64,000 nucleotides of DNA from Rhinopomastus cyanomelas (Eukaryota > Chordata > Aves > Bucerotiformes > Rhinopomastidae): NCBI GenBank assembly GCA_013400115.1, contig VXBP01000359.1, positions 124,001 through 188,000 on the forward strand, written 5' to 3'. The notes under the pieces were generated by a model. It saw nothing but the letters and a program-made list of their open reading frames with translations. It searched no databases and had not been told where the DNA came from. Positions 23,196-35,472 of this stretch are shown piece by piece. The translations under genes and the position numbers were made by a program. Position 1 is the stretch's first letter. Every line of letters starts with the position of its first letter.

Positions 23196-24961
23196 TAAAA
23201 TTAAAGGAAGCAAGAAAATAAGCTTAGCTAATTCTGTGTTTTGTTGTTATTCACTATTCTCCATGTCAGCACACTTTTTTTTTATTGCCCACATTACCCT
23301 GAGATGAGAGTAAATCTTACAAAGAAATAGGGAGAACATTTCCTCTACTTAGCTCCCCGTAAGATGGGAATGCATATGTGTATATTTTACAGCAGCACTG
23401 AGCCCGCACTTTTCATTCTTTTAAAGTCTCTGTAGGTTTGTGTGGCTGCAATGGCTGGGCCTTTGATCAGCCTGGCTGTTTGAAATCTTGGAGTGGCTAA
23501 TAGCTCCCTGTTAGTGACGGGGAGGAGATGGGCACTGCACCTTAGTCACAGGCAGTCACTTGCCGTACTCCCGGACCAAAGTGTTTGGGAGTGATTTTTT
23601 AAAGCGGGAGTTTGAAGTTTCAGCTTCTATCAGTGTCTGAGCACAGAGAAGACAGAAAAAGGTGATGATTTTCTGCCTTTCTCAGAAGGTGTTTTCTGTT
23701 TGTTTTCCCATGCTCAGCACCAGTAACAGGTGTTTCGCTCTTGGCCTGAAGCAGGGTTTTAATTTGCTGTTTTTATTACTATAAAATCTTAATAAAACCC
23801 CCAGAATGTTCAGTATCAGTGAAACTGTTTTGCCAAAGCACTTCTTGGAGATCCATCTGTTTTAATGCCATAATTTGGTGCTAAAGATACAGGAAAGCAG
23901 TAAATAGATGCAAGAAGAGCTTTAGAGGACAGTGTGTTCTGCACAGCCACAGTTCTCGTTATCTGCCCTGATCCCATCCATGACTGTCACCCGAATTGGA
24001 TCTTGGATTGCAAGAAAATACCTTGTGTTAAGGGAGGAGAAAAATGTTCAGGAGACATCAAGGAGTACTCTGAGAACAAGAGCATCACTTAAGCAATGAG
24101 TAGCTGCTGACTCACCAGAAAAAAATTGTGCAGAGGCAGCTAATTTACATGTGATGCTACTTAGCGTTTGTAAACAGCGCCTTGCGTCTGCGGAGAGCTG
24201 TGCAAACATCGTGTCGCGTATCACTTACACAAACAGATTAGCTCTGTTAGCCACTTTGGGCTCCTCCATTCCACAGAAATATCATCCAATCTGTAGAGTC
24301 TCAATTTAACTGTTTCTCTTTCGTTGTGGTAGTTCGCCAGAGCAGAAAGAGGGAAGTGCAAGTCCCCAGTGAAAGTTGCTTCAGAGACCAAGGAATCCCA
24401 TTGCTACTGGACAGCAAAGGGTAACTGAGTCTTTGGAAGTCAGTACTTTGAGACTCAATTTTAATCTCACCTGTAAGAGATAACATAAGTTTGTCTATTT
24501 CTTAGGTGTGAAATGTTTGCTTGCTGTGAGATGCAGTGTTTACAAGTGCCTCAAATAAATAGTGAAGGGGTGGGGGAACAGGCTGAGATGGTGGCTGGGG
24601 GGAAAAAATGGAGACCCCTGCACTAGATTTACACTGCCATTGTTCTGTAAATTCAATGCTTAGCTTTTCAACCCACTTGCTAAATTATTCTGCGTTGTAG
24701 AAGCTGATACAGAACTTTATGGACTTCTTTATTGCATTTAATATCATCTTAGACCAATGAGGTTGGATAGATGTAAAAGTAAGAGAGAAAACTGACTACT
24801 TTCTAAGCAGTTTTCTTGATGCTCGTGTCAAGTGGAACTAAAAATAGAATATATAACTTCAAAATTCTGGAAATTTTTCTTTGGGGAGAATTGATTTGAC
24901 GTAGTTGGTAAATGGTTATCCTTTGAGTATAAAGTACAAAACCTGGTTAGGAAAGCAGTGT
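23196..24961. other. Single-copy non-coding DNA
   Basis: About 1.77 kb, AT-rich in places. No gene or CR1. Confidence 0.45.
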
Positions 24962-25141
24962 AGGAGGAAGGGACCTGGGAGTCTGTCCTGGTGGACAGCA
25001 GGATGACCATGAGCCAACAATGTGGCCAAGAGGGCAATCAGCATCCTGAGGTGGATCGGAAGGGGGTGGTTAGCAGATTGAGAGAGGTTCTTCTGCCCCT
25101 CTACTCTGCCCTGGTAAGACCACATCTGGAGTATTGTGTCA
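24962..25141 (+). mobile_element. CR1 LINE internal ORF2 piece, lacking its 3' end
   Basis: GGGACCTGGGAGTCTGTCC, then GGTGGACAGCAGGATGACC and GTGGTTAGCAGATTGAGAGA, then CACATCTGGAGTATTGTGTC. This is the ORF2 segment between RT and the C-terminal tail. It stops abruptly with no UTR, so its 3' part was deleted after insertion. Confidence 0.88.
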
Positions 25142-25314
25142 GAGATTCTAGGCTGGATTTCAGCCTCAGTCATCCACTTTTGTACTGATAGCATGTACAA
25201 CCAGGTAACAGTGTGTGGTGTATGAGAGGGAAAAAGAATTCCATAGTGTGGAGCCATAAACAGGCAGGAAAGCAGAGGAGAGCACCTTGCAGTAGGTATC
25301 AGAAAGTATGCATG

Positions 25315-25629
25315 TCACACAGAACCATAGGGATTGGAAGGGACCTCGAAAGATCATCTAGTCCAATCCCCCTGACACAGCAGGGTCACCTAGACCAAGT
25401 TGCACAGGAACACATCCAGGTGGATTTTAAACATCTCCAGTGAAGGAGACTCCACAACCCCCTTGGGCAGCCTGTTCCAGTGCTCTGTCATCCTAACTGG
25501 GAAGAAGTTCCTCCTGATATTTATCTAGAACCTCCTATGTCCCAGCTGACACCCATTGCCCCTTGTCCTATCACTAGATGACACTGAGGAGAGCCTGTCT
25601 CCATCCTCCTGACACCCACCCTTCACATT
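25315..25629 (-). mobile_element. CR1 LINE, class A, 5'-truncated
   Basis: Minus-strand copy with complete tail and about 240 bp of ORF2 C-terminus, ending at the ACACCCACCCTTCACAT position. Confidence 0.93.
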
Positions 25630-28600
25630 CCATTTACTTCTTCATGGGCAGAAGCTGGTAATATACTATCCTAATACTTTTTTCAAAAGCTGCCTAGGAA
25701 ACCTAGATACTAAGCCATAAAGGGAATGGGTAAGTCCCCAGAAGGCTTCCTTTCTTTTCTTTTGTAAATATGTAGGGGAAAGCAAGATAAAAAAAAATAT
25801 AGAACTTCAAAGATAGATGTAAAATAATTTTCCTTTATCTATTATCTTGCCTCCTGCAATGCACTAAAGCACTTTTGCAAATGTTATGGAATTTAACGTT
25901 AAACAAGAATAAGCAGAAACAAAAATCTGTTCTAATTTCCTTCTAATTACTTGCTCGGAACCAATCAAGCTGCTAGTCAGGGGAATTGAAGACAGCACAA
26001 AGATTAACATTTCTACTATCTTTGTTTTTGCGAACAAAACTTGGCAACTTAGCTAATGGACAAAAGAAAAGAAGGATTGTTGGAGTCGGTTTGAAGTGTA
26101 GATAGCTGATTATTTCTTGAAATAATATTTACATGATCTTGCAGCAAGTTAATCCTGAGATTGCCTCTTTGGTTGGGTTTCTCTTTTCCCAAGCACTATT
26201 GGCTGAGGAAAATCACCCTCCAAATCTCAAAGAGGCTGTTGTAAGGCTGCTGAAAAAAACCTGTATTAATGTAAGGTTGATAACACTTCTATTCATTGAA
26301 AGCAAGGATGAGAACGCTGAGCTGAAGTGGTTTTAGAACCAATACATTTCCAAAGATCACAAACAGTTCAGAACTGGTTTCTTTTGCATGTGTGTAGTCT
26401 TGTGTGCAGGCTAGGGCTCTCCACTTCTTTTTCTCATGTAAATGAAAGGGAAGCACGGGCTTAAGGTCTTCAAAGTGTTACCTGTGCCCACAGGAAAAGC
26501 ACAGTATCCACCTGGATTATTGCTTTTCTTTATGTTATTGTGTTTCTTAATGCTGGCTCTCCAGTGTCTTCTACTACACCTAGGAAAGTATGTGATTTGT
26601 TTTCCCAATGAACTCCACTCCTAAATTCCCTGTGAAAAATGTCCCTCACTAAATCTGTTACAGCCCTAATTCTTTACAGAGATGACAAACAGCGCGTGTC
26701 GTGTCTTCTTCCTCACGCGCCTAACACAGTTTAATACTAAACTACGGGCACGGCAAAAGGAAGAGCTACAACCAGTTGGTAAACAAGAACAATTTTACTT
26801 GGCTTTTGCTTCTTTCATATTTTTGTTTTCCCTGCAGTTTTATTAAATATTACTGGATTTAAGGAGGGAGAGGGGTCGTATTGAAGCTATTAGTTTGGTA
26901 TATGAAAAGAGTTTGCGTCCTTCTCATCCTTCTCTGCCTGAGATACTTGTTTCTGAGTTTGATTTTTGGTTTTTCTGTGCTGGCATATCATTTGCAAAAT
27001 ACTAGTAGCATAAGACTTCTCAAGTTCTCCATAACTGGAAGGAAAGCACTGCCTACACAAACCCTGATATTTTTGTGTATGTTCTGATGAAATCATGTTT
27101 AAATGATTTCGGTAACTCTAGAACCACGAGCAAAACAAAACTAGCCACAGAAACTCCAAAATTCAGTACTCCCCAGTTTTAACCCCTTTCCACTCACTCA
27201 AATGTCAAACATGTATCTAGTAGTAAGTCTGTCTGAAGCCAGGAGACAGCTCTGGGGAGCAGAGAGAAACCCTGTGACGCTCAGCGTGGCGCTGACTTGC
27301 GTGTGGACTCATGCCAAGTCATTATAGTTTTGGTCTTGCTGCTCTTGTTCTGTTGCTTATCTGTTTATAGCCTTTCCTTCCTAGATGGTGTGTGTTTAAG
27401 TTGAACTTAGCTGAAGATTTTACATAATCTTGTTCCAGTTTATGATTTAGGGTTTCTTTTCAATGAGAACCTCATTTTGCTTGCTTTCCTTCTCTTCCCA
27501 AGTGGCGGTGAGCTCTGCTTATTGACAGAATTACTGGAACATCTATAGAGGAGAGACTCACACGGCAGCTCAAAACCCTCCTTGTGAACATGAAAACCTT
27601 TGCACGAGCACGAGAGAGATTTCGGCATGCCCTAGGGCAAAGCCTTGTCGTGCGATCTTGTGGTGCAGACACACCCTTTCTTTCTGCAGTGTTGTCTAGT
27701 TTTGTTCTGCCACCTTAAGCCCCTATTTCCCTTGGTTTCCCAGCCCTGGGTGAGAAGGACGTGTGTCGCAAGATGCTGAGTTAATGAGGGAGCACCAGGC
27801 TGGGCTCTCTGAAAGTCTTTGCTTTGTGGATTTAAATCAGAAAATCAGAGCCTTAGAGTTAGCTGGACACGGGCTCCTTTTTCTTGCTTGTGTGGTTTAA
27901 TGTGGCTTAATTAACAAATGTCTTAAGTGAGGATTCAAGTACCCATGTAGATTAAATGAGCCAATTTAGGATCCTGCAGGAGCTGAGTCCCTCTGAAAAT
28001 ACATCTCTTCTTCCACAAAGGAGTACAGGAAACACTTAGAAGACACCAAAAGAAAAACAAGACAGATAAGAGAGGAATAAGGTGCAGGTACAGCAGGCCA
28101 GACTGTGCTGCTGGCTCTTTCTGGTGAGGGGCCAGGGCTGCCCCTGGCTGTCCCCTGCCACTGTCCTTCTGTCTGTTCCCCTGCTAGTTCTGAGAAGATC
28201 TGGTGTCCCCCAAAGAGCCTTCAGGGCTGGAGGACTGAGAAGCAAAGCTGGTGTCACAGACGGGAGCTAGTGATGTTCTTGTATAGCTGTTAGAGGTGCG
28301 TTACCTAATTAGAGAGAAGCCTCATTAACATCTGATATCAGCTTAATTCTTAAAACTTTAGCTGGGCAAGCAATAACTTTTAGCCACCCGGTGTGCCTGG
28401 CACGTTCCACCTTTTTCCATGAGCACGTTTTGAGGGTGACGGTGAGTTTCTCTGGGCTTGGTGGTTCAGTCTTGCTGCTGCTCCACATGAGCTGCAGACA
28501 GCATTAGATGCTAGTCAGTGTTTAGCAGAAGCACTGAGACTTTAAAATGTTTTTTCTTTCATGCACTTATTCATCCGTGGTTGCATATTGGTTGCAACCT

Positions 28601-28723
28601 GCTGTGCTAAGAAGACATGGATTTTCTAAATGAGGGTGCTGTAGACCTTCCCTAGGACAAAACCAGTATAAAGAACTCGAGTCAAAGGAAACGCTTGACA
28701 TAATTTAATTTCCATAGACTTGG
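25630..28723. other. CR1-free single-copy DNA
   Basis: About 3.1 kb with no CR1, a contrast with the dense block to its left. No exon could be supported. A cluster of CpGs lies around 26690-26750. Confidence 0.45.
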
Positions 28724-28840
28724 AATCATAGAATCGTCTGGGTTTGGAAAGACCTTTTAAGGTCATGGAGTCCCACCATTGACCCAGCTGTTCCAAGCCC
28801 ACCACTCAAGCATGTCCCTAAGTTCCAGATCTACATGAGC
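28724..28840 (-). mobile_element. Old CR1 3' fragment
   Basis: AATCATAGAATCGTCTGGG, TTTGGAAAGACCTTTTAAGG, then ATGGAGTCCCACC and AAGCCCACCACTCAAGCATG. A diverged CR1 3' end of a class distinct from A. Confidence 0.78.
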
Positions 28841-28940
28841 ACATATCACAGCAAGACAAAGGAGCAATGTCAACAGTCACCAGAGAGTAGACACAGGGTT
28901 TGGAATAACTAGATGTACAGAAATAAAGATATATGTACCA

Positions 28941-29369
28941 TTGTGTCCAGTTCTGGGCTCCTCAGGTCAAGAAGGACATGGAGCTCCTGGAGGGACTCCA
29001 GTGTAGAGCAATGAAGATGATGAAAGAAGAGGAGCACCTCCCTGATGAAGAAACCCTGATGAGGAGAGGCTGAGGGAGCTGCATCTCTTGAGCTTAGAGA
29101 AGAGGAGACTGAGGGGTGACCTGATTAATATAAATATGTGAGGGGTGGGTATCAGGAGGATGGAGCCAGGCTTCTTCCCAGTGAGGGTGACAGAGCACTA
29201 CAACGGGCTGCCCAGGGGGGTTGTGGAGTTTCCTTCTCTGGAGACATTTAAAACCTGCCTGGATATGTTCCTGTGCGACTTGGTCAAGGTGATGCCGGTG
29301 TGTCAGGGGAATTAGACTGGATGATCTTTTGAGGTCCCTTCCGATCCCTAATCTTACGTGATTCTGTGA
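28941..29369 (+). mobile_element. CR1 LINE, class A, with internal deletion
   Basis: Starts at ATTGTGTCCAGTTCTGGGC in ORF2 and ends with ACGTGATTCTGTGA. About 110 bp are missing between GGATGGAGCCAGGC and TTCTTCCCAGTGAGG; CT at the junction may be microhomology. There is also a local repeat, CCTGATGAAGAAACCCTGATGAGG, at 29041-29064. Confidence 0.92.
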
Positions 29370-29965
29370 CTTCTTAGAATGTAGCATTTTGGTCAATACT
29401 AATATTGAAATAGGAAAGGTGTTGTGATATGGGTGTGAAGTGATAACTTCCTCTAGAAGCTCCACAGAACCAATTGCAAGTTATTAAAAACTACTTTCTT
29501 TCTGGGGAAAGGCACTTACAAAAATGTAGAGGCTCATCACACTTGGAACAGACTCTGAGGCAATTAATGGTAAAGGCGTCTGGAAACAGAAATGAGATTT
29601 GATAAGTAAGTGCTAAGATAAACATTACAGAAATGCTGAGAGCCTGGTTTTAGGAGTGAGAAAGGCTTCTAAATCGTTCAGGAGTTCCTGAGAATGTTGC
29701 TGTTTGTTATAGCTCTGCAGCATTTCGACGTCAAGTGCCCGTTTTGAGATAATTTGGGGCCTGATTAAAAACATCATCATAATGGCTGAGGAATTGGGAT
29801 ACCTGCAGAAGTCAGCCAAGCTGAGGGAAAGCTGAGCTCTGTTAGGATCACAGTCAAGATTGTCGGGGATGAGTTTGCCAAGTGGTATTTTAATATATAC
29901 ATAATAATTAGAAGATAAGTTTGGGGCTGCTAAGGCTTTTCTAAGTGCTGGTTGTCCTGCTTTGT
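29370..29965. other. Single-copy non-coding DNA
   Basis: About 600 bp, nothing recognised. Confidence 0.45.
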
Positions 29966-30411
29966 TAGTCAGACCACATCTGGAGTATTGTGTCCAGTTC
30001 TGGGCCCCTCAGTTCAAGCAGGACACAGAGCTGCTGGAGAGAGTCCAGCATAGAGCAACAAGGACGATGAAGGAAGTGGAACACCTCCCTTATGAGGAAA
30101 GGCTGAGGGAGCCGGGTCTCTTGAGCTTGGAGAAGAGGAGAGGGAGGGGTGACCTCATTAATGTCTATAAATATGTGAAGGGTGGGTGTCAGGAGGATGG
30201 AGCCAGGCTCTGCTCAATGTCATCTAGTGATAGGACAAGGGGCAATGGGTGTCAGCTGGAACAGAGGAGGTTCCATATGAATGTGAGAAGGAACTTCTTC
30301 CCCGTGAGGGTGACAGAGCACTGGAACAGGCTGCCCAGGGGGCTTGTGGCATCTCCTTCTCTGGAGATGTTTAAAACCTGCCTGGATCTGTTCCTGTGTG
30401 ACTTGGTCTAG
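29962..30411 (+). pseudogene. CR1 ORF2 C-terminal remnant (149 codons open)
   Basis: The longest intact piece of CR1 protein here. It reads VRPHLEYCVQFWAPQF near residue 3, TELLERVQHRATRTMKEVEH (about 22-41), GDLINVYKYVKGGCQEDGAR (about 63-82), RNFFPVRVTEHWNRLPRG (about 113-130), and ends LFLCDLV followed by the TAG in GGTCTAGG. In CR1 this is the tail downstream of the reverse transcriptase. The endonuclease and RT domains are absent through 5' truncation, so it cannot work by itself. The remaining frame has no stop, which suggests a fairly recent insertion. The initial codon is arbitrary; there is no real start. Confidence 0.9.
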
Positions 30412-30483
30412 GTGATCCTGCTGTGTTAGGGGGTTTGGACTAGATGATCTTTCGAGGTCCCTTCCAATCCCTAATCTTCTGTG
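29966..30483 (+). mobile_element. CR1 LINE, class A, best-preserved ORF2 tail
   Basis: About 518 bp from AGACCACATCTGGAGTATTG to the terminal CTTCTGTGAT. It shares diagnostic variants with 30987-31450: TTGTGGCATCTCC instead of TTGTGGAGTCTCC, and TGTTAGGGGGTTTGGAC instead of TGTCAGGGGGATTGGAC. Confidence 0.95.
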
Positions 30484-30986
30484 ATATGCTGAAATTGTTT
30501 GTCTCTGTGTAACCATAGCCTGAGCTGGCTTGAGTTCCCAGCTGAGACAGTCTCTTTGCTGTTCTGTGTGGGGATATGATCTACTCCTTTATATTTTGTT
30601 TCCCCTCGCATTTTCTTATTGATAAGAAGTGGGGAAAATTTTAAATTTTAAGAATGTTTATGGTACAATAAACAGTTTTTTGCTCAACTCCATTTACAGC
30701 TGTAGGAAAACAAAACAGTGTTTTGGTGGAGACAAATTGATACTCTTAAAGTATTATTAGAAAAATATTTTTCCAGACCTTTCATATCAAACAGTCAACT
30801 CACACAAGCACTTACGGCAGAGATTTTTGCACGTTGCTGTTTTTATTGAGCTACTTTGGTGTCCCTGAATACTGTGCACAGAATAGAGCATCCTCATTTT
30901 GTTAGGTACTACTCATGAAATTGACTTTAAGCAAAGAGTTGTGACTTGATCTTGATTCTTATGCCCTGTTGGAGTAGAAATACATT
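30484..30986. other. Spacer between two related CR1 copies
   Basis: About 500 bp of AT-rich single-copy sequence, with no visible duplication of the flanks. Confidence 0.45.
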
Positions 30987-31450
30987 ATACAGAGCTCCTG
31001 GAGGGAGTCCAGCGTAGAGCAATGAGGGTGATGAAGGCAGTGGAGCATCTCTCTTATGAGGAAAGGCTGTGGGAGCTGGGTCTTTTGAGCTTGGACAAGA
31101 GGAGACTGAGGAGTGACCTCATTAATATTTATTAATAGGGAAAGGGCAGCTGTCAGGAGGATGGAGCCAGGGTCTTCTCAATGTCATCTAGTGATAGGAC
31201 AAGGGGCAATGGGTTAAGCTGGAACATAGGTGGTTCCATATGAATGTGAGAAGAAACTTCTTCCCAGTGAGGGTGACAGAGCACTGGAACAGGCTGCCCA
31301 GGGGGTTTGTGGCATCTCCTTCTCTGGAGATGTTTAAAACCTGCCTGGATATGTTTCTGTGTGACTTGGTCTAGGTGATCCTGCTGTGTTAGGGGGTTTG
31401 GACTAGATGATCTTTCAAGGTCCCTTCCAATCTCTAATGTTCTGTGATAC
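30987..31450 (+). mobile_element. CR1 LINE, class A, sister of the upstream copy
   Basis: Begins at ACAGAGCTCCTGGAGGGAG and ends ATGTTCTGTGAT. It carries the same unusual variants as 29966-30483. Its frame is damaged near AATATTTATTAATAGGGAAAGG. Confidence 0.94.
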
Positions 31451-34403
31451 CAAAGCAGCAACAGGGCACAAGAGGGGGGGGAACCCAGTGGTTTCTGTAG
31501 GTAGCTGTTGCACTCCCTATTTTACTGAGTTGGCTTACAAGACAAAAATGTTCATTCTTTATTTGTGTGAACAGCCAACTGTAGCAGCACCAACGTCTGT
31601 AACTGGATTTCATTATGGAAATGCAGCTAAAAAGGGCCACAGGCACAAAAATCCATTAAAATGTTTCTATTGCTTTACATATTCTTCTGTGATAAAAATA
31701 GCCCTATATTTGAATTTAAGAAGCTTTAGCCTAAAGGGTAGCAGATGGATATTAAGGAGATTATAATAAAGAAGGGGTATTATCAGAAAAAAAAAAAGGG
31801 GGGGTGAGGCAGATGGGGAAAACCATTCTTTCATATTTAGAGAAACTATTAGTAACAGCAGAGATATTCCAAAAATCTGATCTTTTTCTACGTGATCAAT
31901 AATGACTTGTTGATTCTGTGTGTTACTACATGAAAGCCTGATACAAGAATGGGCTGATTCCCTGATAAGCAGGTACAAATGGCAGCTGCAAAATTGGATG
32001 GATCTAGGCCACTCGTGTTGCTGACGCTGTGACAATGTGAAACGCGACGCGTGGCTGCCATCTGAGCAGATTTGGAAATAAACAGCTGTTTGGCTTATTA
32101 AGAGTTTCAAAAAGCAGCCTTCAGAAGCTGGAGAACACTGAGCCGTCGCCAATTCCAGGCACAATTTCCCTCGCTTCAAATCTACTTTGTATCTGAACTT
32201 TTTCCCTTATCTTTGCAAATGTGTCCTGACAGATTCAAAGGGGTTTTCAGTTTCTCCAATTTCTAGTTCCCCTGGATGCCAGACAGAGTTTTCTCACAGC
32301 CAGCTCAGAGCTTCTGCTTGAAACACAAGAATACGTTTGTAGCTGCTGTGGCTGCACTGAATGGCTCAATAGCTACCTTGGTTTGGGATGGATCAGACTG
32401 ATTTGCCATGTTGGTATGGGGAAAAGCAAACCTACAACATCTCTGGCAGTTTCCAGCACTGATAGGTGGAAATGTTGTGGTACACAGGGTTGAGATTGGA
32501 ACCAAACTGTCCAGATGCATCAAAGGGTAAATAATTAGCTTAATGCTTCTCAGAAGCTGGATAGGGTCTGGTAGTTGAGCATCATGCACCCTACATCCTC
32601 TGGCCTCTGCCAAGGGGATTTCTTGGGCTGCAAGGGGTTGCTGCACCCCCTGGATGTCCATTATGAAGGGTTAGAGCAGCTGACAGGGGGAGAAAGGTTC
32701 AACTCAAGCTCTCTGGTGTGCTGGCTGTAGGTGGCCCATTTAAGTCTGATGGGATTAGCTGGCTTCAATGGGCTTGACATCTGGGTGAGTAAGGTTAGGC
32801 TTTTCCTTCAGTCTGGAGTCTGTGATACCTAGCTGGCCCTAGTAACACTTCCATGATGCCATTCCCCTTCTCATACTCGCCATTTTTTGGCAGAACACTG
32901 TGCGCGGTGCTCAAAGGACAGATTTGTTAGATACTGCTCATGTTACTGGAGAGAGTCCTGGGACTTCATGTGACAAAGATAAGGGAAGGAAGGGAACAGA
33001 GGAGGGGAGGAGGGAGGAAGAAGGAAACAGTTGCAGTTCTTAATAACTGAGAAGGGTTAAACAAAGAGACAACTGCTGCAGCGCCTAAATGGTTTTGGCA
33101 TCCCTTTAATGTGAAACCTTTTCATCTCAGCTACACCTTCAGAAGTCAGCTCTTGCTAGACTCCCTTTGAGTTTTGTTTCCATCTCTGTCTTAATTACCT
33201 TCCTCAGAATGAGATGGCTCTTCTGGCCTAGCAGAAGGGGATTTTTTTTAAAGCAATGTTGTATTTTATATATATAGAGAGAGAGAGAGGAAGGGAGAGA
33301 GAAAGAGGAAGAAGTCAGATTCAAGTCTTTTGTTCTTGGCACTCACCATATGCTGCTGTTTAATATTTAATCAGCCCCACCTCATCAGAAACACTGCTGG
33401 CCTCATTAGATAATTAATGGCTGCCTGCGTCTCATTTGCTTCAGTTGATACATCTGCAGCCAGTAATTAGAGCAGGAGTTTATTAGTCGCACTGGCTCAG
33501 TTTATTTGTGAAACACTCTCTCCTTTGATTGAAGCCGCTGGGACTGGCATATGTGGCCAGCCTGCCTCCCTGTTCAGTAGGGCTCTTCTGTTTACATTTT
33601 TCCTACAGTTTTGCAACACTGCACATCCTGGCAGTCCTAGGAACAGTTGGTGGTAAAGATTTGCCTTTTATAATTTAGGAGATAATTGGGTAATTCGGTG
33701 CAGCAAAGCTACTGTGAAGCAATTCTGTAACTTGGAGGAGGGATGAGGAGGGAAATCTGCTAGGCAATTTGTTCACTTGTAGTTGTTAGGTTTTAGGGGG
33801 TGTTTGTTTTGTTCAAATGTCTTTTAATGAAAATCCTTTGGGTCTGTGAAGGGGTATGTGTGCACAGCACAACGGGTTTGGCAGGCTTCTAATTCACCGC
33901 TTTTATCTTGGTGCATCGCTAAAATCAAACCGGTTGTCTTAAATATTGGTGAGTGATCACATGCCAGTAGGGGTAACCCATCCTCCTTAATGAATTCCAG
34001 TGTGAAACCTCTCTCCTTGGTCTGTATCCTCATTTGCACATGTAGAAAATGTACTGTGATGTTTTCTACTGGCCCTGTGAATTTATGACAAGTCTCTCGC
34101 TGAGGAGGCTAAAGGAAGATCTTTGTGCAATTGTGACTGTATTAAATAATGAGACGATAATGCCTCTGAGAGAAAACAAAGGATCTTGTCTTGCCAGGAT
34201 TCAGCCTCTGAATGATCCTTTTCCCGTGGTTACACCTCTTCACGTATAAGAGCAGTCCTGATTTAAGAGTGTGTTTTTTCCCTGGGAAAGTGTCTTGCAG
34301 CTTTTCTCCTCCACTTAAGCAGGTTTCTGCACCAATTGCTCATGCAGCCAGGCCTGAGTTTGAATTGCAAGCTCCTCCCTCATCACTGCTTTTTGTCTTG
34401 CCT
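31451..34403. other. CR1-free DNA, candidate conserved non-coding regions
   Basis: About 2.95 kb. Contains an A-run/G-run (31787-31804), a purine-rich tract (32981-33030) and a TA/GA microsatellite (33267-33314). The segments 31810-32180 and 33340-33560 have TAATTA-type and E-box-like motifs and no repeats, as enhancers often do. A 170-codon minus-strand frame (31667-32179) matches no family I recognise and is probably chance. Confidence 0.4.
33267..33314. repeat. (TA)n/(GA)n compound microsatellite
   Basis: TATATATATA followed by a GA run and purine-rich AAGGGAGAGAGAAAGAGG. Confidence 0.9.
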
Positions 34404-34803
34404 CAGAGAATGGTTTAGGTCGGAAGAGAGCTTGGAGAACATCCAGTCCCAGCCCCCAGCCGTGGGCGGGTACACCTCTCACCAGACCAGGTTGCCCAGA
34501 GCCTCATCCAGCCTGGCCTTGAACACGTCAAGGGATAGTGGAGCAGCCACAACCATCCTGGGCAACCTGTTGCAGTGCCTCAGCCCCATCACAGGGAGGG
34601 ATTTCTTGCCAAGATCTCATCGCAATCTCCCCTCTTTTAGCTTGAACCCATCCTCTTTTGTCCTGTCGCTACAGTCCCTCATAAAAAATTCTGTCTCCAG
34701 GGAAGTCCCTCTCTGTCTTTCCTGGAGTTCATTTCAAGTACTAAAAGCTGTAAGGTCCCCCAGAGCCCTCTCTTCTCCATCAGCATCTCTGCTGAGCAGC
34801 TTG
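34404..34803 (-). mobile_element. CR1 LINE, older class
   Basis: Minus-strand copy of the same broad class as 9185-9456 and 42232-42391: CCAGACCAGGTTGCCCAGAG, CAGCCTGGCCTTGAACACGT, TCCTGGGCAACCTGTTGCAG, then CTTGAACCCATCCTC and TTTTGTCCTGTCGCTACAG. Diverged, with a broken frame. Confidence 0.85.
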
Positions 34804-35151
34804 CCTTGGCCTTGCCGTTGTTTGTAGCTACTGTTCAGATCTGCAGGGGCATGTGCGTGTTGAACAGCCCCTAGCAACAGCATGCAAGGGTTAACAGTTC
34901 ATGTGGAGAAGAGATCTGTATCGGGTTCAATTATCTTGACCACTGCAAAAAGAAAAATTGGGCAGTTTTGGTTTGCATTTTTATTCTCCAGAGGGTCCAG
35001 GTTCTTGAGTTGGTGCTGACTTTATTGTTTTAGTACTTTTTCTCACCTGGGAAAAAATGTAATTGGGGCTCTTAACTGTCCTGTTGCCCTGAATGAGGGT
35101 GCAACTGCAGGGAATGTTTCTGGTTAGGTCTTGTTCCAAGATTAGCCTGTC
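34804..35151. other. Single-copy non-coding DNA
   Basis: About 350 bp, nothing recognised. Confidence 0.45.
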
Positions 35152-35472
35152 AGATCACAGAATATTAGGGATTGGAAGGGACCTTGAAAAATCATCTAGT
35201 CCAACCCCCTGCCACAGCAGGATCATCTAGACCAAAGGCCTGGCTCCATCCTCCTGACACCCACCCTTCACATATTTATAGACATTAATGAGATCACCCC
35301 TCAGTCTCCTCCAAGCTAAAGAGACCCAGCTCCCTTAGCCTTTCCTCATAAGAGAGGTGTTCCACTTCCTTCATCATCCTTGCTGCTCTACGCTGCACTC
35401 CCTTCAGCAGCTCCATGTCCTTCTTGAACTGGGGAGCCCAGAACTGGACACCACACTCCAGATGTGGTCTCT
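35152..35472 (-). mobile_element. CR1 LINE, class A, with internal deletion
   Basis: 3' tail to CTAGACCAA, then a jump to GGCCTGGCTCCATCC, losing about 190 bp of the end of ORF2. It continues 5' to the ACACTCCAGATGTGGTCTC position. Confidence 0.92.

Noticed and set aside
29094..29465. 123-codon open frame, minus strand
   Set aside because: Antisense of a CR1 copy. Many similar frames containing IGRDLERSSSPIPL are the reverse translation of the CR1 tail.
31667..32179. 170-codon open frame, minus strand
   Set aside because: No recognised motif, a long hydrophobic low-quality run near the end, no splice or start context. Probably chance in repeat-free AT-rich DNA.
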